A stretch of DNA of 64,000 nt from an uncultured Clostridia bacterium (GCA_934662505.1 CAKUKE010000003.1:136635-200634), one strand, 5' to 3'; shown: positions 26,232-35,883, counted from the stretch's first letter. The notes: generated by a model not told the origin, from the sequence alone. Program-made: numbers and translations.

Positions 26232-28016
26232 GTGACATATCCGAAAATCGGCATTCGTCCCGTCATCGACGGCCGCTGGGGCGGCATACGGGAAGGGCTG
26301 GAGGAGCAGACCCTGAAAATGGCGCAGGCCGCCAGTGCGCTCATCGAAACCACGGTTCGGTACCCGGACGGTGCCCCTGTGCAGACCGTCATTTCCCCCT
26401 GCACCATCGGCGGGGGCGCAGAAGCAGCGCAGTGTGAGGCTTTCTTCGCCGGACAGAACGTGACCGCCACCCTGACCGTCACCCCCTGCTGGTGCTACGG
26501 CACGGAGACCTTCGACATGAACCCGCTGACCGTCAAGGCGGTCTGGGGCTTCAACGGCACGGAACGTCCCGGCGCGGTCTATCTGGCCGCCGTGCTGGCG
26601 GCCTATGCCCAGAAGGGGCAACCCGCTTTTTCCATTTACGGCCGGGATGTGCAGGACATGGACGACGCTTCCATCCCGCTGGACGTGGCGGAAAAGATCG
26701 GTCGTTTCGCCCGCGCGGCCGTCGCCGTGGGCTGGATGAAAAACCGGTCGTACGTCAACATCGGCGCGGTCGCCATGGGCATTATGGGTTCCTACTGCGA
26801 CGCCAACCTGTTTCAGCGCTATTTCGGCATGCGGACGGAATGGGTGGATGAAGTGGAAATTCTGCGCCGCATGCATCTGGGCATCTATGATAAGGAGGAG
26901 TTCAGCCGCGCCCGTGCGTGGATTGCCGCCCATTGCCCTGAGGGGATAGACTGCAACGCCGGGAAAGCCCTGCCCCCTGCGGTGACCCGCTCCAAGGCCG
27001 TCCCGCCCGAGCAGGACTGGGACTTCATCGCCCGCATGACCCTCATCATCCGGGATATTCTCTACGGCAATCCCCGGCTGGACGCACTGAGCTGGCACGA
27101 GGAGGCGCTGGGCAAAAATGCCGTGGCAGGGGGCTTTCAGGGGCAGCGGCAGTGGACGGACTGGCTGCCAAACGCCGATTTCACCGAAGCCATTCTGGCC
27201 TCCACCTTCGACTGGAACGGCGTCCGTCCCCCCACCCCCTTCGCCACGGAAAACGACACGCTCAACGCCGTCGCCATGATGCTGGGCACCCTGCTGACCC
27301 ATACCGCGCCCTGCTTCCACGACGTGCGCACCTACTGGAGCCCGGAGGCGGTGGAACGGGTCGCCGGATGGACGCCCGACGGTCGCGCGAAGGACGGCTT
27401 CATTCACCTGATCAACTCCGGCGCCACGGCGCTGGACTGCACCGGCGCCGCCCGAAACGAGCGGGGCGAGGGCTGCATGAAGCCCTTCTGGGAAATGACC
27501 CCGGAAGACGTGTCGGCCTGTCTGCGCGCTACGGACTGGTGCCGCGCCAACTATCAGTATTTCCGGGGCGGCGGCTTCTCCAGTCATTTTAAAACGCAGG
27601 CTGAAATGCCCGTCACCCTGCTGCGCGTCAATCTGGTGGACGGCATAGGACCGGTGCTGCAGCTGGCGGAGGGGTACACCCTCGTTCTGCCCGAAGCGGT
27701 GCATGCGCGTCTGGATCAGCGCACCGACCCCACCTGGCCCACCACGTGGTTCACCCCCCGCCTGACGGGGAAGGGCGCTTTCCGGGACGTTTATTCCGTC
27801 ATGGCCAACTGGGGCGCCAACCACGGCGTCACCCTGTACGGTCACATCGGCGCGGATCTGATCACCCTGTGCGCCATGCTGCGCATTCCCGTTTCCATGC
27901 ACAATGTGCCGGAGGCGCAGGTCTACCGTCCCCACAGCTGGAGCGCCTTCGGCACGCAGGATCCGCAGGCCGCAGACTATGCTGCCTGCCGTTACTACGG
28001 TCCCCTTTACCGTTAA
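26232..28016 (+). CDS. fucI: L-fucose isomerase
   Basis: Converts L-fucose (also D-arabinose) to the ketose L-fuculose, the first step of fucose breakdown. Length is 594 residues, like E. coli FucI (591). The N-terminus reads TYPKIGIRPVIDGRWGG, and DVRTYWSPEAVERV and GGGFSSHFKTQAEMPVT are conserved blocks. The GTG start has AAGGAGGAG seven bases upstream. A TATAAT box lies at 26168-26173 with no good -35, so activation by a regulator is possible. No fuculokinase, aldolase or fucosidase is in the window. A host-mucin fucose source is an inference. Confidence 0.95.
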   Translation: MTYPKIGIRPVIDGRWGGIREGLEEQTLKMAQAASALIETTVRYPDGAPVQTVISPCTIGGGAEAAQCEAFFAGQNVTATLTVTPCWCYGTETFDMNPLTVKAVWGFNGTERPGAVYLAAVLAAYAQKGQPAFSIYGRDVQDMDDASIPLDVAEKIGRFARAAVAVGWMKNRSYVNIGAVAMGIMGSYCDANLFQRYFGMRTEWVDEVEILRRMHLGIYDKEEFSRARAWIAAHCPEGIDCNAGKALPPAVTRSKAVPPEQDWDFIARMTLIIRDILYGNPRLDALSWHEEALGKNAVAGGFQGQRQWTDWLPNADFTEAILASTFDWNGVRPPTPFATENDTLNAVAMMLGTLLTHTAPCFHDVRTYWSPEAVERVAGWTPDGRAKDGFIHLINSGATALDCTGAARNERGEGCMKPFWEMTPEDVSACLRATDWCRANYQYFRGGGFSSHFKTQAEMPVTLLRVNLVDGIGPVLQLAEGYTLVLPEAVHARLDQRTDPTWPTTWFTPRLTGKGAFRDVYSVMANWGANHGVTLYGHIGADLITLCAMLRIPVSMHNVPEAQVYRPHSWSAFGTQDPQAADYAACRYYGPLYR

Positions 28017-28060
28017 AACCCGCATCCCTTTTCCCGATTTCGCAGAAAAGGAAATCACAC

Positions 28061-28093
28061 AAAAAGACCGGCGGAACAGATCCGCCGGTCTTC
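28061..28093 (-). terminator. Terminator of the HPr-like gene
   Basis: On the minus strand AGACCGGCGGA and its complement form a long stem with a short loop, followed by TTTTT. It lies about 80 bp after the HPr-like stop. Confidence 0.7.
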
Positions 28094-28121
28094 ATCTATG
28101 GGGAAGGCGCCCTTCCCGGTC

Positions 28122-28147
28122 ACCGGCTGCCGCCGGTTTTCTTTTTT
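28122..28147 (+). terminator. Probable terminator of fucI
   Basis: ACCGGC and GCCGGT form a 6-bp stem with a 4-nt loop, followed by TTTCTTTTTT. Confidence 0.6.
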
Positions 28148-28175
28148 CCAAAAGCGGTCAGACCGCTTCCCTGCT

Positions 28176-28421
28176 TCAGTCCTTCTTGATGAAGTCGTGC
28201 AGTGCTTCCACGAACTTGGGCAGAACAGTATCACCCATGTCGCCGGTGTCCAGATACATATTGTCCCGGGCAGAGTACATCATGGCCAGAATGCCCAGCG
28301 TGGACTTGGGGTCGACGCAGAACTTGTCGGACTTGAGGTACACCTCGTTTTCATACTCCTTGCAGATGTGGCTCAGCCGTTCGGCGTCCTTCATGGTATC
28401 CACGTGAATGTGAATGGTCAT
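28176..28421 (-). CDS. HPr-like protein lacking the catalytic histidine
   Basis: An 81-residue protein with the HPr fold pattern. KFCVDPKSTLGILAMMYSA aligns with the region of HPr around regulatory Ser46. The position of the phosphorylated His15 of HPr falls in DTMKDAERLSH, and no HARP motif is present. It therefore cannot carry phosphate like HPr in the PTS. It may act as a regulator, as Crh does in Bacillus, where His15 is also missing. The ATG has AGGAG eight bases upstream, its own promoter at 28462-28490 and its own terminator. No PTS gene is nearby. Confidence 0.8.
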   Translation of the reverse strand: MTIHIHVDTMKDAERLSHICKEYENEVYLKSDKFCVDPKSTLGILAMMYSARDNMYLDTGDMGDTVLPKFVEALHDFIKKD

Positions 28422-28461
28422 ACAAGCATCTCCTTTCCTGATTTCAATGACCTACGGTTAC

Positions 28462-28490
28462 ATTGTATATCATGGTACCAGTTTTTGCAA
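28462..28490 (-). promoter_or_regulatory. Promoter of the HPr-like gene
   Basis: On the minus strand TTGCAA, 17 bp and TACAAT, about 40 bp before the start codon. Confidence 0.65.
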
Positions 28491-28657
28491 TAAGCATTTT
28501 ACACAAAAATTTTATCATGTTTTTATGCATATTATTTGTTTCAATTGGGCAATCGCTTTATCTGGGACAGAGCCGCCTGCTTTTTTCGCGCAAAATGCGC
28601 ATAACCGCCCGATGTGTGTTATAATAATCAGCGTATTTTCCGGAAGGAGGCTTTTCC

Positions 28658-29734
28658 TTGTCCAAACAGAAACGCATCGTTCTGACGGGCGGCGGCACGG
28701 CCGGCCACGTCATGCCGCATCTGGCGCTCATTCCCACGCTGCTGCAGGAAGGGTACGACATTCACTACATCGGCACACGGGACGGCATTGAAAAACGAAT
28801 CATCGGTCAGGTGGAAGGGGTCACCTACCACGAGGTAAAAAGCGGCAAGTTGCGCCGCTATCACGACTGGAAAAACTTCACCGATCCCTTCCGCGTTCTT
28901 GCCGGCGCGGCGGAAAGCGTGCGGCTGATGGCGCAGTTGAAGCCGGACGTGTGTTTTTCCAAGGGCGGCTTCGTATCCGTGCCCGTTGTATACGGCGCAT
29001 GGCGCAACCATGTGCCCGTGCTGTGCCATGAGAGCGACCTGACCCCCGGTCTGGCCAACAGAATCTGCGCCCGTTTTGCCAAAAAGGTCGCCACCACCTT
29101 TCCCGAATGCGCCGATGCGCTGGGCGAAAAGGGCGTCATGACCGGCACCCCCATGCGGCAGAGCCTGTTTGAGGGGGTCAGAGAAAAAGGGCTGCGTCTG
29201 GCCGGGCTGGACGGTCAGAAGCCCGTCCTGCTCATGATGGGCGGCAGTCTGGGGGCGCAGAGCGTCAATGCCGCGCTGCGTCAGGCGCTGCCGGCGCTGC
29301 TTACAAAACTGGACGTCATTCACCTGACCGGCAAGGGCAATCTGGACGAAAGTCTGAAGGGTACGCCCGGTTATGTGCAGTTTGAATTTCTTTCCGATGA
29401 ACTGCCGGACGTGATGGCCTGCGCCGACTACATTCTGTCCCGTGCCGGAAGCAACGCGCTGTGCGAATTTCAGGCGCTGGAAAAGCCCATGCTGCTGGTT
29501 CCCTATCCCAAGGGCGCCAGCCGGGGCGACCAGATTCTGAACGCAGAAAGCTACCGTGCCCGGGGACTGGCGCATGTGCTGTTGCAGGAAAACATGACGG
29601 CTGAAACGCTGACGCAGGCCATTTTCGACCTGATGGCGGATCGGGACGGGCTGCTGGAGCGGCTGAAAAACGCGCCGCCCGCCAACGGCACACAGGCCGT
29701 TCTGCGCCTGATCGAAGAAATTCAGCAAAAGTGA
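28658..29734 (+). CDS. murG: Lipid II-forming GlcNAc transferase MurG
   Basis: Membrane-bound glycosyltransferase that adds GlcNAc from UDP-GlcNAc to lipid I. The 358-residue protein has the N-terminal GGGTAGHVMPHL motif (the GGTxGH loop) and in the C-terminal domain LLMMGGSLGAQSVN and SRAGSNALCEFQALEKPMLLVPYP, which bind the nucleotide sugar. The start is a TTG with AAGGAGG about 8 bases upstream. A TATAAT at about 28619 may serve as the -10 box. It stands apart from a mur/dcw cluster; the next feature is the ileS T-box. Confidence 0.95.
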   Translation: MSKQKRIVLTGGGTAGHVMPHLALIPTLLQEGYDIHYIGTRDGIEKRIIGQVEGVTYHEVKSGKLRRYHDWKNFTDPFRVLAGAAESVRLMAQLKPDVCFSKGGFVSVPVVYGAWRNHVPVLCHESDLTPGLANRICARFAKKVATTFPECADALGEKGVMTGTPMRQSLFEGVREKGLRLAGLDGQKPVLLMMGGSLGAQSVNAALRQALPALLTKLDVIHLTGKGNLDESLKGTPGYVQFEFLSDELPDVMACADYILSRAGSNALCEFQALEKPMLLVPYPKGASRGDQILNAESYRARGLAHVLLQENMTAETLTQAIFDLMADRDGLLERLKNAPPANGTQAVLRLIEEIQQK

Positions 29735-29736
29735 CC

Positions 29737-29765
29737 TTTACAAAATCGTTTTTACCCTTTATAAT
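29737..29765 (+). promoter_or_regulatory. Promoter of the ileS T-box transcript
   Basis: TTTACA, a 17-bp spacer and TATAAT start immediately after the murG stop and lead into the T-box. Confidence 0.82.
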
Positions 29766-29772
29766 AAGGGAT

Positions 29773-30000
29773 ATGACGCAGACGGAGACGGGCAGCGCAG
29801 TTTGTCCCAAAGCGAGCCGGCGCATGGTGCAAGGCCGGCGGACAACGCCATGCCGGATCACTCCCGAGTCTCTGCCCGAAGGGGCGGCGGGTCGTTTCCG
29901 ATAGAAAACGCAAAGAGGGCGCGGGCAAACGCCGCGTCAAACCGGGTGGTACCGCGGAATCATTCCGTCCCAGCATGCTTTGCTGGGGCGGTTTTTTCAT
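29773..30000 (+). ncRNA. T-box riboswitch, isoleucine specifier
   Basis: Leader RNA that reads tRNA charging and controls ileS by termination. Visible parts are the stem I distal element GGTGCAAGGCCGG near 29826, the specifier ATC at 29857-29859 followed by ACTCCCGAG, the T-box sequence TGGTACCGCGG at 29947-29957 that binds the tRNA acceptor end, and the terminator at 29965-29997. ATC is an isoleucine codon and the downstream gene is ileS, so the assignment is consistent. Confidence 0.93.
29965..29997 (+). terminator. T-box terminator
   Basis: CCCAGCA and TGCTGGG, extended by flanking CCG/CGG, form the stem followed by TTTTTT. The 5' part can instead pair with the T-box sequence to form the antiterminator. 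Confidence 0.85.
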
Positions 30001-30027
30001 CGCGGCGCACCCAACGGAGGGAAACGC

Positions 30028-33000
30028 ATGTATAAAAAAGTCACAACGGACATGAATTTCGCCGCCCGTGAACTGGACGTGCTGAAATTCTGGAAAGAAA
30101 ACGACATCGTCCGCAAAAGCTTCCATCTGCGGGACGACGCCAAGGACACCTTCACCTTTTACGACGGCCCCCCCACGGCCAACGGCAAGCCCCACATCGG
30201 CCATGTGGAGACCCGCGCCATCAAGGATCTGATTCCCCGTTTCCAGACCATGAAGGGTAAATCCGTGCTGCGTAAGGCAGGGTGGGATACCCACGGCCTG
30301 CCAGTGGAGCTGGAAGTGGAAAAGAAGCTGGGGCTGGACGGCAAACCCCAGATCGAACAGTACGGCATCGAGCCCTTCATCCAGCAGTGCAAGGAATCCG
30401 TGTGGAAGTACCTGCACGAATGGGAGGAGATGAGCGACCGCGTAGGCTACTGGGCGGACATGGAGCACCCCTATGTGACCTACCATGACGACTACATCGA
30501 ATCCGAGTGGTGGAGCCTGAAAACCATCTGGGAAAAGGGGCTGCTCTACAAGGGACACAAGATCGTCCCCTACTGCCCCCGCTGCGGCACCGCCCTGTCC
30601 AGCCACGAGGTGGCGCAGGGCTACAAGAGCGTAAAGGAATACTCTGCCTTCGCCAAGTTCAAAGTGAAAAACGCCCCTGAACCCACCTATATTCTGGCAT
30701 GGACCACCACGCCCTGGACGCTGCCCAGCAACGTGGCGCTGTGTGTCAATGCGGGCGAGGATTACTGCGAATTCATCTGGCAGGGCGTACACAACATCAT
30801 GGCCAAGGCGCTGATCCCCGCTGTGTTCAGCGAGGATGACCGTAAGGAGATGACCGTGCTGCGCACCTTCAAGGGCGCGGAGCTGGAACATACCGAATAC
30901 GAGCCCCTCTTCCCCATGAAAAACCCGCCCCGGGAAAAAGCGTGGTACGTGGTATGCGACGACTACGTCACCCTGACGGACGGTACAGGCGTGGTGCACA
31001 TTGCCCCGGCCTTCGGTGAGGACGACGCCCGCGTAGGCCGCAAGTACGGTCTGCCCTTTGTGCAGCTGGTGGACACGCAGGGCAGGTTTGTGGAGGGCAC
31101 TCCCTGGGCAGGCACCTTTGTCAAGGAAACGGACGAGCCCATCATGGCGGATCTGAAAGCCCGGGGGCTGCTGCTCAAAAAGCAGCTGTACGAGCATGAC
31201 TATCCCTTCTGCTGGCGCTGCGACACGCCTCTCCTGTACTACGCCCGCCCCACCTGGTTCATCAAAATGACCGCCCTGCGGGATAATCTGGTGCGCAACA
31301 ACCGCACCGTCAACTGGCTGCCGGACAACATCAAGGAAGGCCGCATGGGCAATTTCCTTGAAAATGTGGTGGACTGGGGTCTGTCCCGCGAGCGCTACTG
31401 GGGTACGCCGCTGCCCATCTGGCAGTGCGAAGAAGGACACACTCACGTCATCGGCAGCCGTCAGGAGCTGCTGGACATGGCGATGGGGCCTGTCAATCTG
31501 CCTGAGCTGCACCGTCCCTACATCGACAACGTGGTGCTCCGGTGCCCCCACTGCGGCAAGCCCATGCACCGGGTCAAGGAAGTCATCGACTGCTGGTACG
31601 ACAGCGGTTCCATGCCCTTCGCCCAGTGGCACTATCCCTTTGAAAACAAGGACAAATTTGACCTGCGCTACCCCGCCAACTTTATTTCCGAAGCCATCGA
31701 TCAGACCCGCGGCTGGTTCTACACCCTGATGGCCATCTCCACCCTGCTGTTTGACCGCGCGCCCTTTGAAAACTGCGTGGTGCTGGGTCACGTGCAGGAC
31801 AAGGACGGCCGCAAGATGAGCAAGCATCTGGGAAACGTGGTCGATCCCAAGGTGGTGCTGGACAGGCAGGGGGCCGATGCGGTGCGCTGGTTCTTCTATT
31901 CCGCCTCTGCGCCGTGGCTCCCCTGCCGTTTCCATGAGGACGCCCTGAACGACGGTCCCCGCCGCTTCATGGCGACCCTGTGGAATACCTATTACTTCTA
32001 TGTGCTCTATGCGGACATCGACCAGTTCGATCCCACCCGTCACGACCTGAATAAAGTTCAGCTGAGTCTGATGGACAAGTGGGTGCTCAGCCGGCTGAAT
32101 ACCGTCGTCGGGCAGGTGGACGACGACCTGAGCCATTACCGCATCACCGAATCCACCCGTAAGCTGAGCGACTTTGTGGACGAGGTGTCCAACTGGTACG
32201 TCCGGCTGGGACGCGACCGTTTCTGGGGCAAGGACATGGAAAGCGACAAGGAAGCGGCGTTCATGACGCTGTACACCGTCCTGTCCACCCTCACCCGGGT
32301 GCTGGCGCCGTACCTGCCCTTCCTGACGGAGAGCATTTACCAGAACATCGTGCGCACGGTTGATCCGGGCGCCCCCGAATCCGTCCATCTGTGCGACTTC
32401 CCCGCGGTAGACGAAAGCCGGATCGACCCCGAGCTGGAGCGTCAGATGGCGGCCGTGGAAAACGTGGTGCAGCTGGGCCGCGCCTGCCGTAATCTGTCCA
32501 ACATGAAGGTGCGTCAGCCCCTGTCCACCCTGTATGTGTGCGGCGCGGATTTCGATGAAACGTACAAGGGACTGGTCGAGGATGAGCTCAACGTCAAGAA
32601 CGTGCAGTTCATTCAGGACGCCGGACAGTTTGTCAATTACGACCTGAAGCCCAACTTCATGACCCTCAAGCGCCGCTACGGCAAGTTCCTTGGCCGCATG
32701 CGGGGCGAGCTGCAAAAGCTGAACGGCGCGGACGTGGTGGCCGCTTTTGACCGCGGCGACACCGTTACCCTGCGCATGGACGACACCGATGTGGTGCTTT
32801 CCAAAGAGGACGTGCTGGTGGAGGCCGTCAAGAAGGAAGGCTTCACCTCTCAGGTGAACGGTTCCCTGACCGTGGTGCTGGATACCACCCTCACCGATCA
32901 GTTAGTGCAGGAGGGCTACGCCCGCGAGGTCATCAGCAAGCTGCAGTCCATGCGGAAGGACTTCGGTCTGGATGTGACCGACCGCATTCACGTGTACTGC

Positions 33001-33165
33001 ACGGGTTCTGAAAAGGTGCTGAACGCGTTGAACGTTTACGGCGATATGGTGAAGGCCGGCGTACTCGCCCACTCCCTCACGCTGACAGACGCGCCCGACG
33101 GCGCTTACCGTCAGGACTGGGACATCAACGGCGAAGGAGCGATGCTGGCCATCGTCAAGGCCTGA
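30028..33165 (+). CDS. ileS: Isoleucyl-tRNA synthetase
   Basis: Charges tRNA-Ile. The 1045-residue class I synthetase has HIGH at residues 56-59 (PPTANGKPHIGH) and KMSK at about 596 (DGRKMSKHLGNVV). The CP1 editing domain lies between them, and the C-terminal region after the anticodon-binding domain is long. It has cysteine pairs typical of zinc sites (YCPRCG and RCPHCG). The length and C-terminus resemble the eukaryotic-like IleS type also found in Clostridia. The ATG follows CGGAGGG. Expression is controlled by the T-box upstream. Confidence 0.97.
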   Translation: MYKKVTTDMNFAARELDVLKFWKENDIVRKSFHLRDDAKDTFTFYDGPPTANGKPHIGHVETRAIKDLIPRFQTMKGKSVLRKAGWDTHGLPVELEVEKKLGLDGKPQIEQYGIEPFIQQCKESVWKYLHEWEEMSDRVGYWADMEHPYVTYHDDYIESEWWSLKTIWEKGLLYKGHKIVPYCPRCGTALSSHEVAQGYKSVKEYSAFAKFKVKNAPEPTYILAWTTTPWTLPSNVALCVNAGEDYCEFIWQGVHNIMAKALIPAVFSEDDRKEMTVLRTFKGAELEHTEYEPLFPMKNPPREKAWYVVCDDYVTLTDGTGVVHIAPAFGEDDARVGRKYGLPFVQLVDTQGRFVEGTPWAGTFVKETDEPIMADLKARGLLLKKQLYEHDYPFCWRCDTPLLYYARPTWFIKMTALRDNLVRNNRTVNWLPDNIKEGRMGNFLENVVDWGLSRERYWGTPLPIWQCEEGHTHVIGSRQELLDMAMGPVNLPELHRPYIDNVVLRCPHCGKPMHRVKEVIDCWYDSGSMPFAQWHYPFENKDKFDLRYPANFISEAIDQTRGWFYTLMAISTLLFDRAPFENCVVLGHVQDKDGRKMSKHLGNVVDPKVVLDRQGADAVRWFFYSASAPWLPCRFHEDALNDGPRRFMATLWNTYYFYVLYADIDQFDPTRHDLNKVQLSLMDKWVLSRLNTVVGQVDDDLSHYRITESTRKLSDFVDEVSNWYVRLGRDRFWGKDMESDKEAAFMTLYTVLSTLTRVLAPYLPFLTESIYQNIVRTVDPGAPESVHLCDFPAVDESRIDPELERQMAAVENVVQLGRACRNLSNMKVRQPLSTLYVCGADFDETYKGLVEDELNVKNVQFIQDAGQFVNYDLKPNFMTLKRRYGKFLGRMRGELQKLNGADVVAAFDRGDTVTLRMDDTDVVLSKEDVLVEAVKKEGFTSQVNGSLTVVLDTTLTDQLVQEGYAREVISKLQSMRKDFGLDVTDRIHVYCTGSEKVLNALNVYGDMVKAGVLAHSLTLTDAPDGAYRQDWDINGEGAMLAIVKA

Positions 33166-33345
33166 CCCCCTTCTCCCGCGATCAGGCGCCGCGCCGGAGC
33201 ACGGCGGCCGTCCGGCAGACGGCACGTCCTATATCCAACCCAAACCGGCGGCGCTGCGAGGGTCTGCGCAGCTTCCGTACCGATGGGTTCCGGAGACTGG
33301 CAATCAGCCATTCGGAACGCATCACCGGGAAAAACAAGCTTCTTC

Positions 33346-33375
33346 AGCCCGGAGCATGCTGCTCCGGGCTTTTTC
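33346..33375 (+). terminator. Terminator of ileS
   Basis: An 11-bp perfect stem (AGCCCGGAGCA and its complement) with a TGC loop, followed by TTTTT. Confidence 0.88.
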
Positions 33376-33574
33376 TGTGCATGACGTTTGCTGTTTTTCT
33401 TGCCGGTTCAGGCTTCCCTTTCGTCCTGAACTACGCCCATTTGGGGGTGGGCGCTTTCTTATGCAGGCGCACGCGCCGCCCCGCCATCCCCCTGCTGCGT
33501 ATCCGGCCGTGCGCAATGTTCCGGTGCAGGTGATCTGCACGTTTTCGACGAAAATGCCCCCGCGCCTGCGCATC

Positions 33575-33604
33575 AAAAAAGGACGGCAGCATAGGCTGCC
33601 GTCC
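33575..33604 (-). terminator. Terminator of the EF-G-like gene
   Basis: On the minus strand a perfect 10-bp stem (GGACGGCAGC and its complement) with a 4-nt loop, followed by TTTTTT. Confidence 0.85.
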
Positions 33605-33671
33605 CTGAACATCCTGCACACTGTACAGGCGCTTTTCGTCTGCCCGTTCAACCGGGCAGCCGACCCGTTTC

Positions 33672-35753
33672 TTATTCGTCTTCTTCCTCGTCCTTCTGGG
33701 CGTTTTCGATGATCTTCTTGGCGGCTTCCATGGGCATTTCCTCATACCGCTCAAAGGTCATGGTGAAGGAGCCGCGCGCCTGCGTCATGGAGCGCAGGTC
33801 GGTAGCGTACTTGAACATTTCACCCATGGGCGCTTCGGCGGTCACCCGCTGCAGACCGTCCACCTGATCCATGCCCATGATGCGGCCGCGGCGCTTGTTC
33901 ATGTCGCCCATGATGTCGCCCATGTACTCGTCGGGCACAAACACTTCCACGTGCATGATGGGCTCCAGCAGCACGGGGCTTGCATCCATGCAGCCCTTCT
34001 TGTAGGCAATGCGGGCAGCGGTCTTGAACGCCATTTCAGAGGAGTCCACGGGATGATAGGAGCCGTCGTACAGCTTTGCCCGCAGACCCACCATGGGATA
34101 GCCCGCCAGCACGCCCTTGCGGATGTTTTCGCGCAGCCCCTTTTCCACGGAGGGGATAAAGTTGCGGGGCACCGCGCCGCCGACGACCGCGTCCACAAAT
34201 TCAAAGTCCACATTGGTATCGCCGATGGGGCTGAATTCGATCCACACATCGCCGAACTGACCGTGACCGCCGGACTGCTTCTTGTGGCGACCCTGGCAGG
34301 ACACCGTCTTGCGGATGGTTTCACGGTAGGGGATCTTGGGATCGGTCAGGTTGGCCTGCGCGCCGAACTTGGTGGCCAGCTTGTTGCGGATCACGTCCAG
34401 ATGCAATTCGCCCTGACCGGACACCAGCGTCTCGGTGGTTTCTGCGTTCTTTTCCACCCGGATGGAAGGATCTTCTTCCTGCAGACGGGCCAGACCGGAG
34501 AACACCTTGTCTTCTTCACCCTGCTTGGCGGCAAAAATCGCCTTGGAAATGCAGGGCGTGGGGTATTCGATGGGAGCAAAGCGCACAGGCTTGCCGGCAT
34601 CACACAGGGTATCGCCGGAATTGGTGTACTGCAGCTTGGACAGCGCGCCCAGATCGCCCGCATACAGGGTGCCGGCGTTCTGCTGCTTTTTGCCCCGCAT
34701 GACGAACAGGCCGCCCGCCTTTTCCGCCTTGTCGGCGGTGGCGTTGTACAGCGCGGTGGCACTGGTCAGGGTGCCGGAGCATACGCGCACCAGCGACAGC
34801 TTGCCCACGAAGGGGTCGGCCACCGTCTTGAACACAAACGCGGAGAAGGGCTCGTTCTTATCGCACTTGACGGAAACCTTTTCATCCGTCTTGGGATTGA
34901 CGCCTTCCATGACGCTGCCGGCAGGAGAGGGCAGGTACTTGACGATCATATCCAGCATTTTGGCCACGCCCACGCCGGTCACAGCGGAAACAGCCACCAC
35001 GGGAACGATGGAACCGTTCATCATGCCGGCCTGGAAGCCCTGAAGAATCTCCTCATGGGTCAGTTCTTCGCCTTCCAGATATTTCATCATCAGTTCATCG
35101 TCGGCGCTGGCGCTGGCTTCGGTCAGCTCTTCCATGGCGTTCTGGATCTGGCCGGCCATGTCGCCGGGCACGGGCACTTCCTTGAGCCCCTTGCCGGTGC
35201 CTTCATAGGCCTTGTTTTCCAGCACGTTGACCACGCCCTTGAAGGACGCGCCCGCACCGATGGGCAGCAGCAGCGGCACGACGCTGGTGCCGAACTTGTT
35301 CCGCAGCTGTTCCACCACTTTGCCGTAGTTGGCGTTTTCGGTGTCCATCCGGTTGACGATGAACATACGGCACACATTGTTCTTTTCCGCGTAGGTCCAC
35401 GCCTTTTCCGCACCCACGGTCAGGCCGCTGACGGCGCCCACCACGATGCCCGCGGTCTTCACCACGCGCAGCGCGCCCATCATTTCGCCCACAAAGTCAA
35501 AATAGCCGGGTACGTCCACCACGTTGATCTTGGTCTTCTGCCATTCCACAGGCGCCACAGCGGTGCCGATGGAAATATGACGTTTCGTCTCCTCGGGGTC
35601 AAAATCCGTCACGGCGGTGCCGTCTTCCACGCGGCCCTGACGGTCGATATGTCCGGCAGCGAAGAGCATCGCTTCAGTCAGCGTCGTTTTGCCCTCGCTG
35701 CCATGACCCACCAATGCAAGATTGCGGATTGATTCAGTCAGATATTCAGCCAT
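33672..35753 (-). CDS. Elongation factor G-like GTPase
   Basis: Translation-type GTPase of the EF-G family, 693 residues, with domains I-V in the usual order. The P-loop reads GHGSEGKTTL instead of the AHIDAGKTT of true EF-G, G3 is DVPGYFDF, and G4 is VNRMD rather than NKMD. These differences, and the absence of neighbouring rps/tuf genes, mark it as the EF-G-like paralogue group rather than the essential fusA. Domain IV is intact (FVDAVVGGAVPRNFIPSVEKG). It may act in stress or ribosome recycling. The ATG follows AGGGGGA. Confidence 0.85.
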   Translation of the reverse strand: MAEYLTESIRNLALVGHGSEGKTTLTEAMLFAAGHIDRQGRVEDGTAVTDFDPEETKRHISIGTAVAPVEWQKTKINVVDVPGYFDFVGEMMGALRVVKTAGIVVGAVSGLTVGAEKAWTYAEKNNVCRMFIVNRMDTENANYGKVVEQLRNKFGTSVVPLLLPIGAGASFKGVVNVLENKAYEGTGKGLKEVPVPGDMAGQIQNAMEELTEASASADDELMMKYLEGEELTHEEILQGFQAGMMNGSIVPVVAVSAVTGVGVAKMLDMIVKYLPSPAGSVMEGVNPKTDEKVSVKCDKNEPFSAFVFKTVADPFVGKLSLVRVCSGTLTSATALYNATADKAEKAGGLFVMRGKKQQNAGTLYAGDLGALSKLQYTNSGDTLCDAGKPVRFAPIEYPTPCISKAIFAAKQGEEDKVFSGLARLQEEDPSIRVEKNAETTETLVSGQGELHLDVIRNKLATKFGAQANLTDPKIPYRETIRKTVSCQGRHKKQSGGHGQFGDVWIEFSPIGDTNVDFEFVDAVVGGAVPRNFIPSVEKGLRENIRKGVLAGYPMVGLRAKLYDGSYHPVDSSEMAFKTAARIAYKKGCMDASPVLLEPIMHVEVFVPDEYMGDIMGDMNKRRGRIMGMDQVDGLQRVTAEAPMGEMFKYATDLRSMTQARGSFTMTFERYEEMPMEAAKKIIENAQKDEEEDE

Positions 35754-35883
35754 AAGAACGTCCCCCTAAAAAATAATATAATGTGTACAAAGATCATACG
35801 GCCTTTATTTTACCAGATTATTTCTTTCTGTGCAAGTCCTTCCCTATCCTTTTTGGACAAAAAGTTCACGTAAAACACAATTT

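Larger units (their letters stand above)
33166..33671. other. Convergent intergenic stretch, no gene
   Basis: Between ileS (+) and the EF-G-like gene (-). It contains one terminator for each, at 33346-33375 and 33575-33604. I see no coding signal in the GC-rich 180 bp directly after ileS. Confidence 0.6.

Noticed and set aside
29752..32715. A 987-codon open frame on the minus strand opposite ileS
   Set aside because: It mirrors the codon pattern of the real synthetase gene, is His/Val/Gly-rich without domain sense, and has no ribosome binding site. It is a base-composition artefact.
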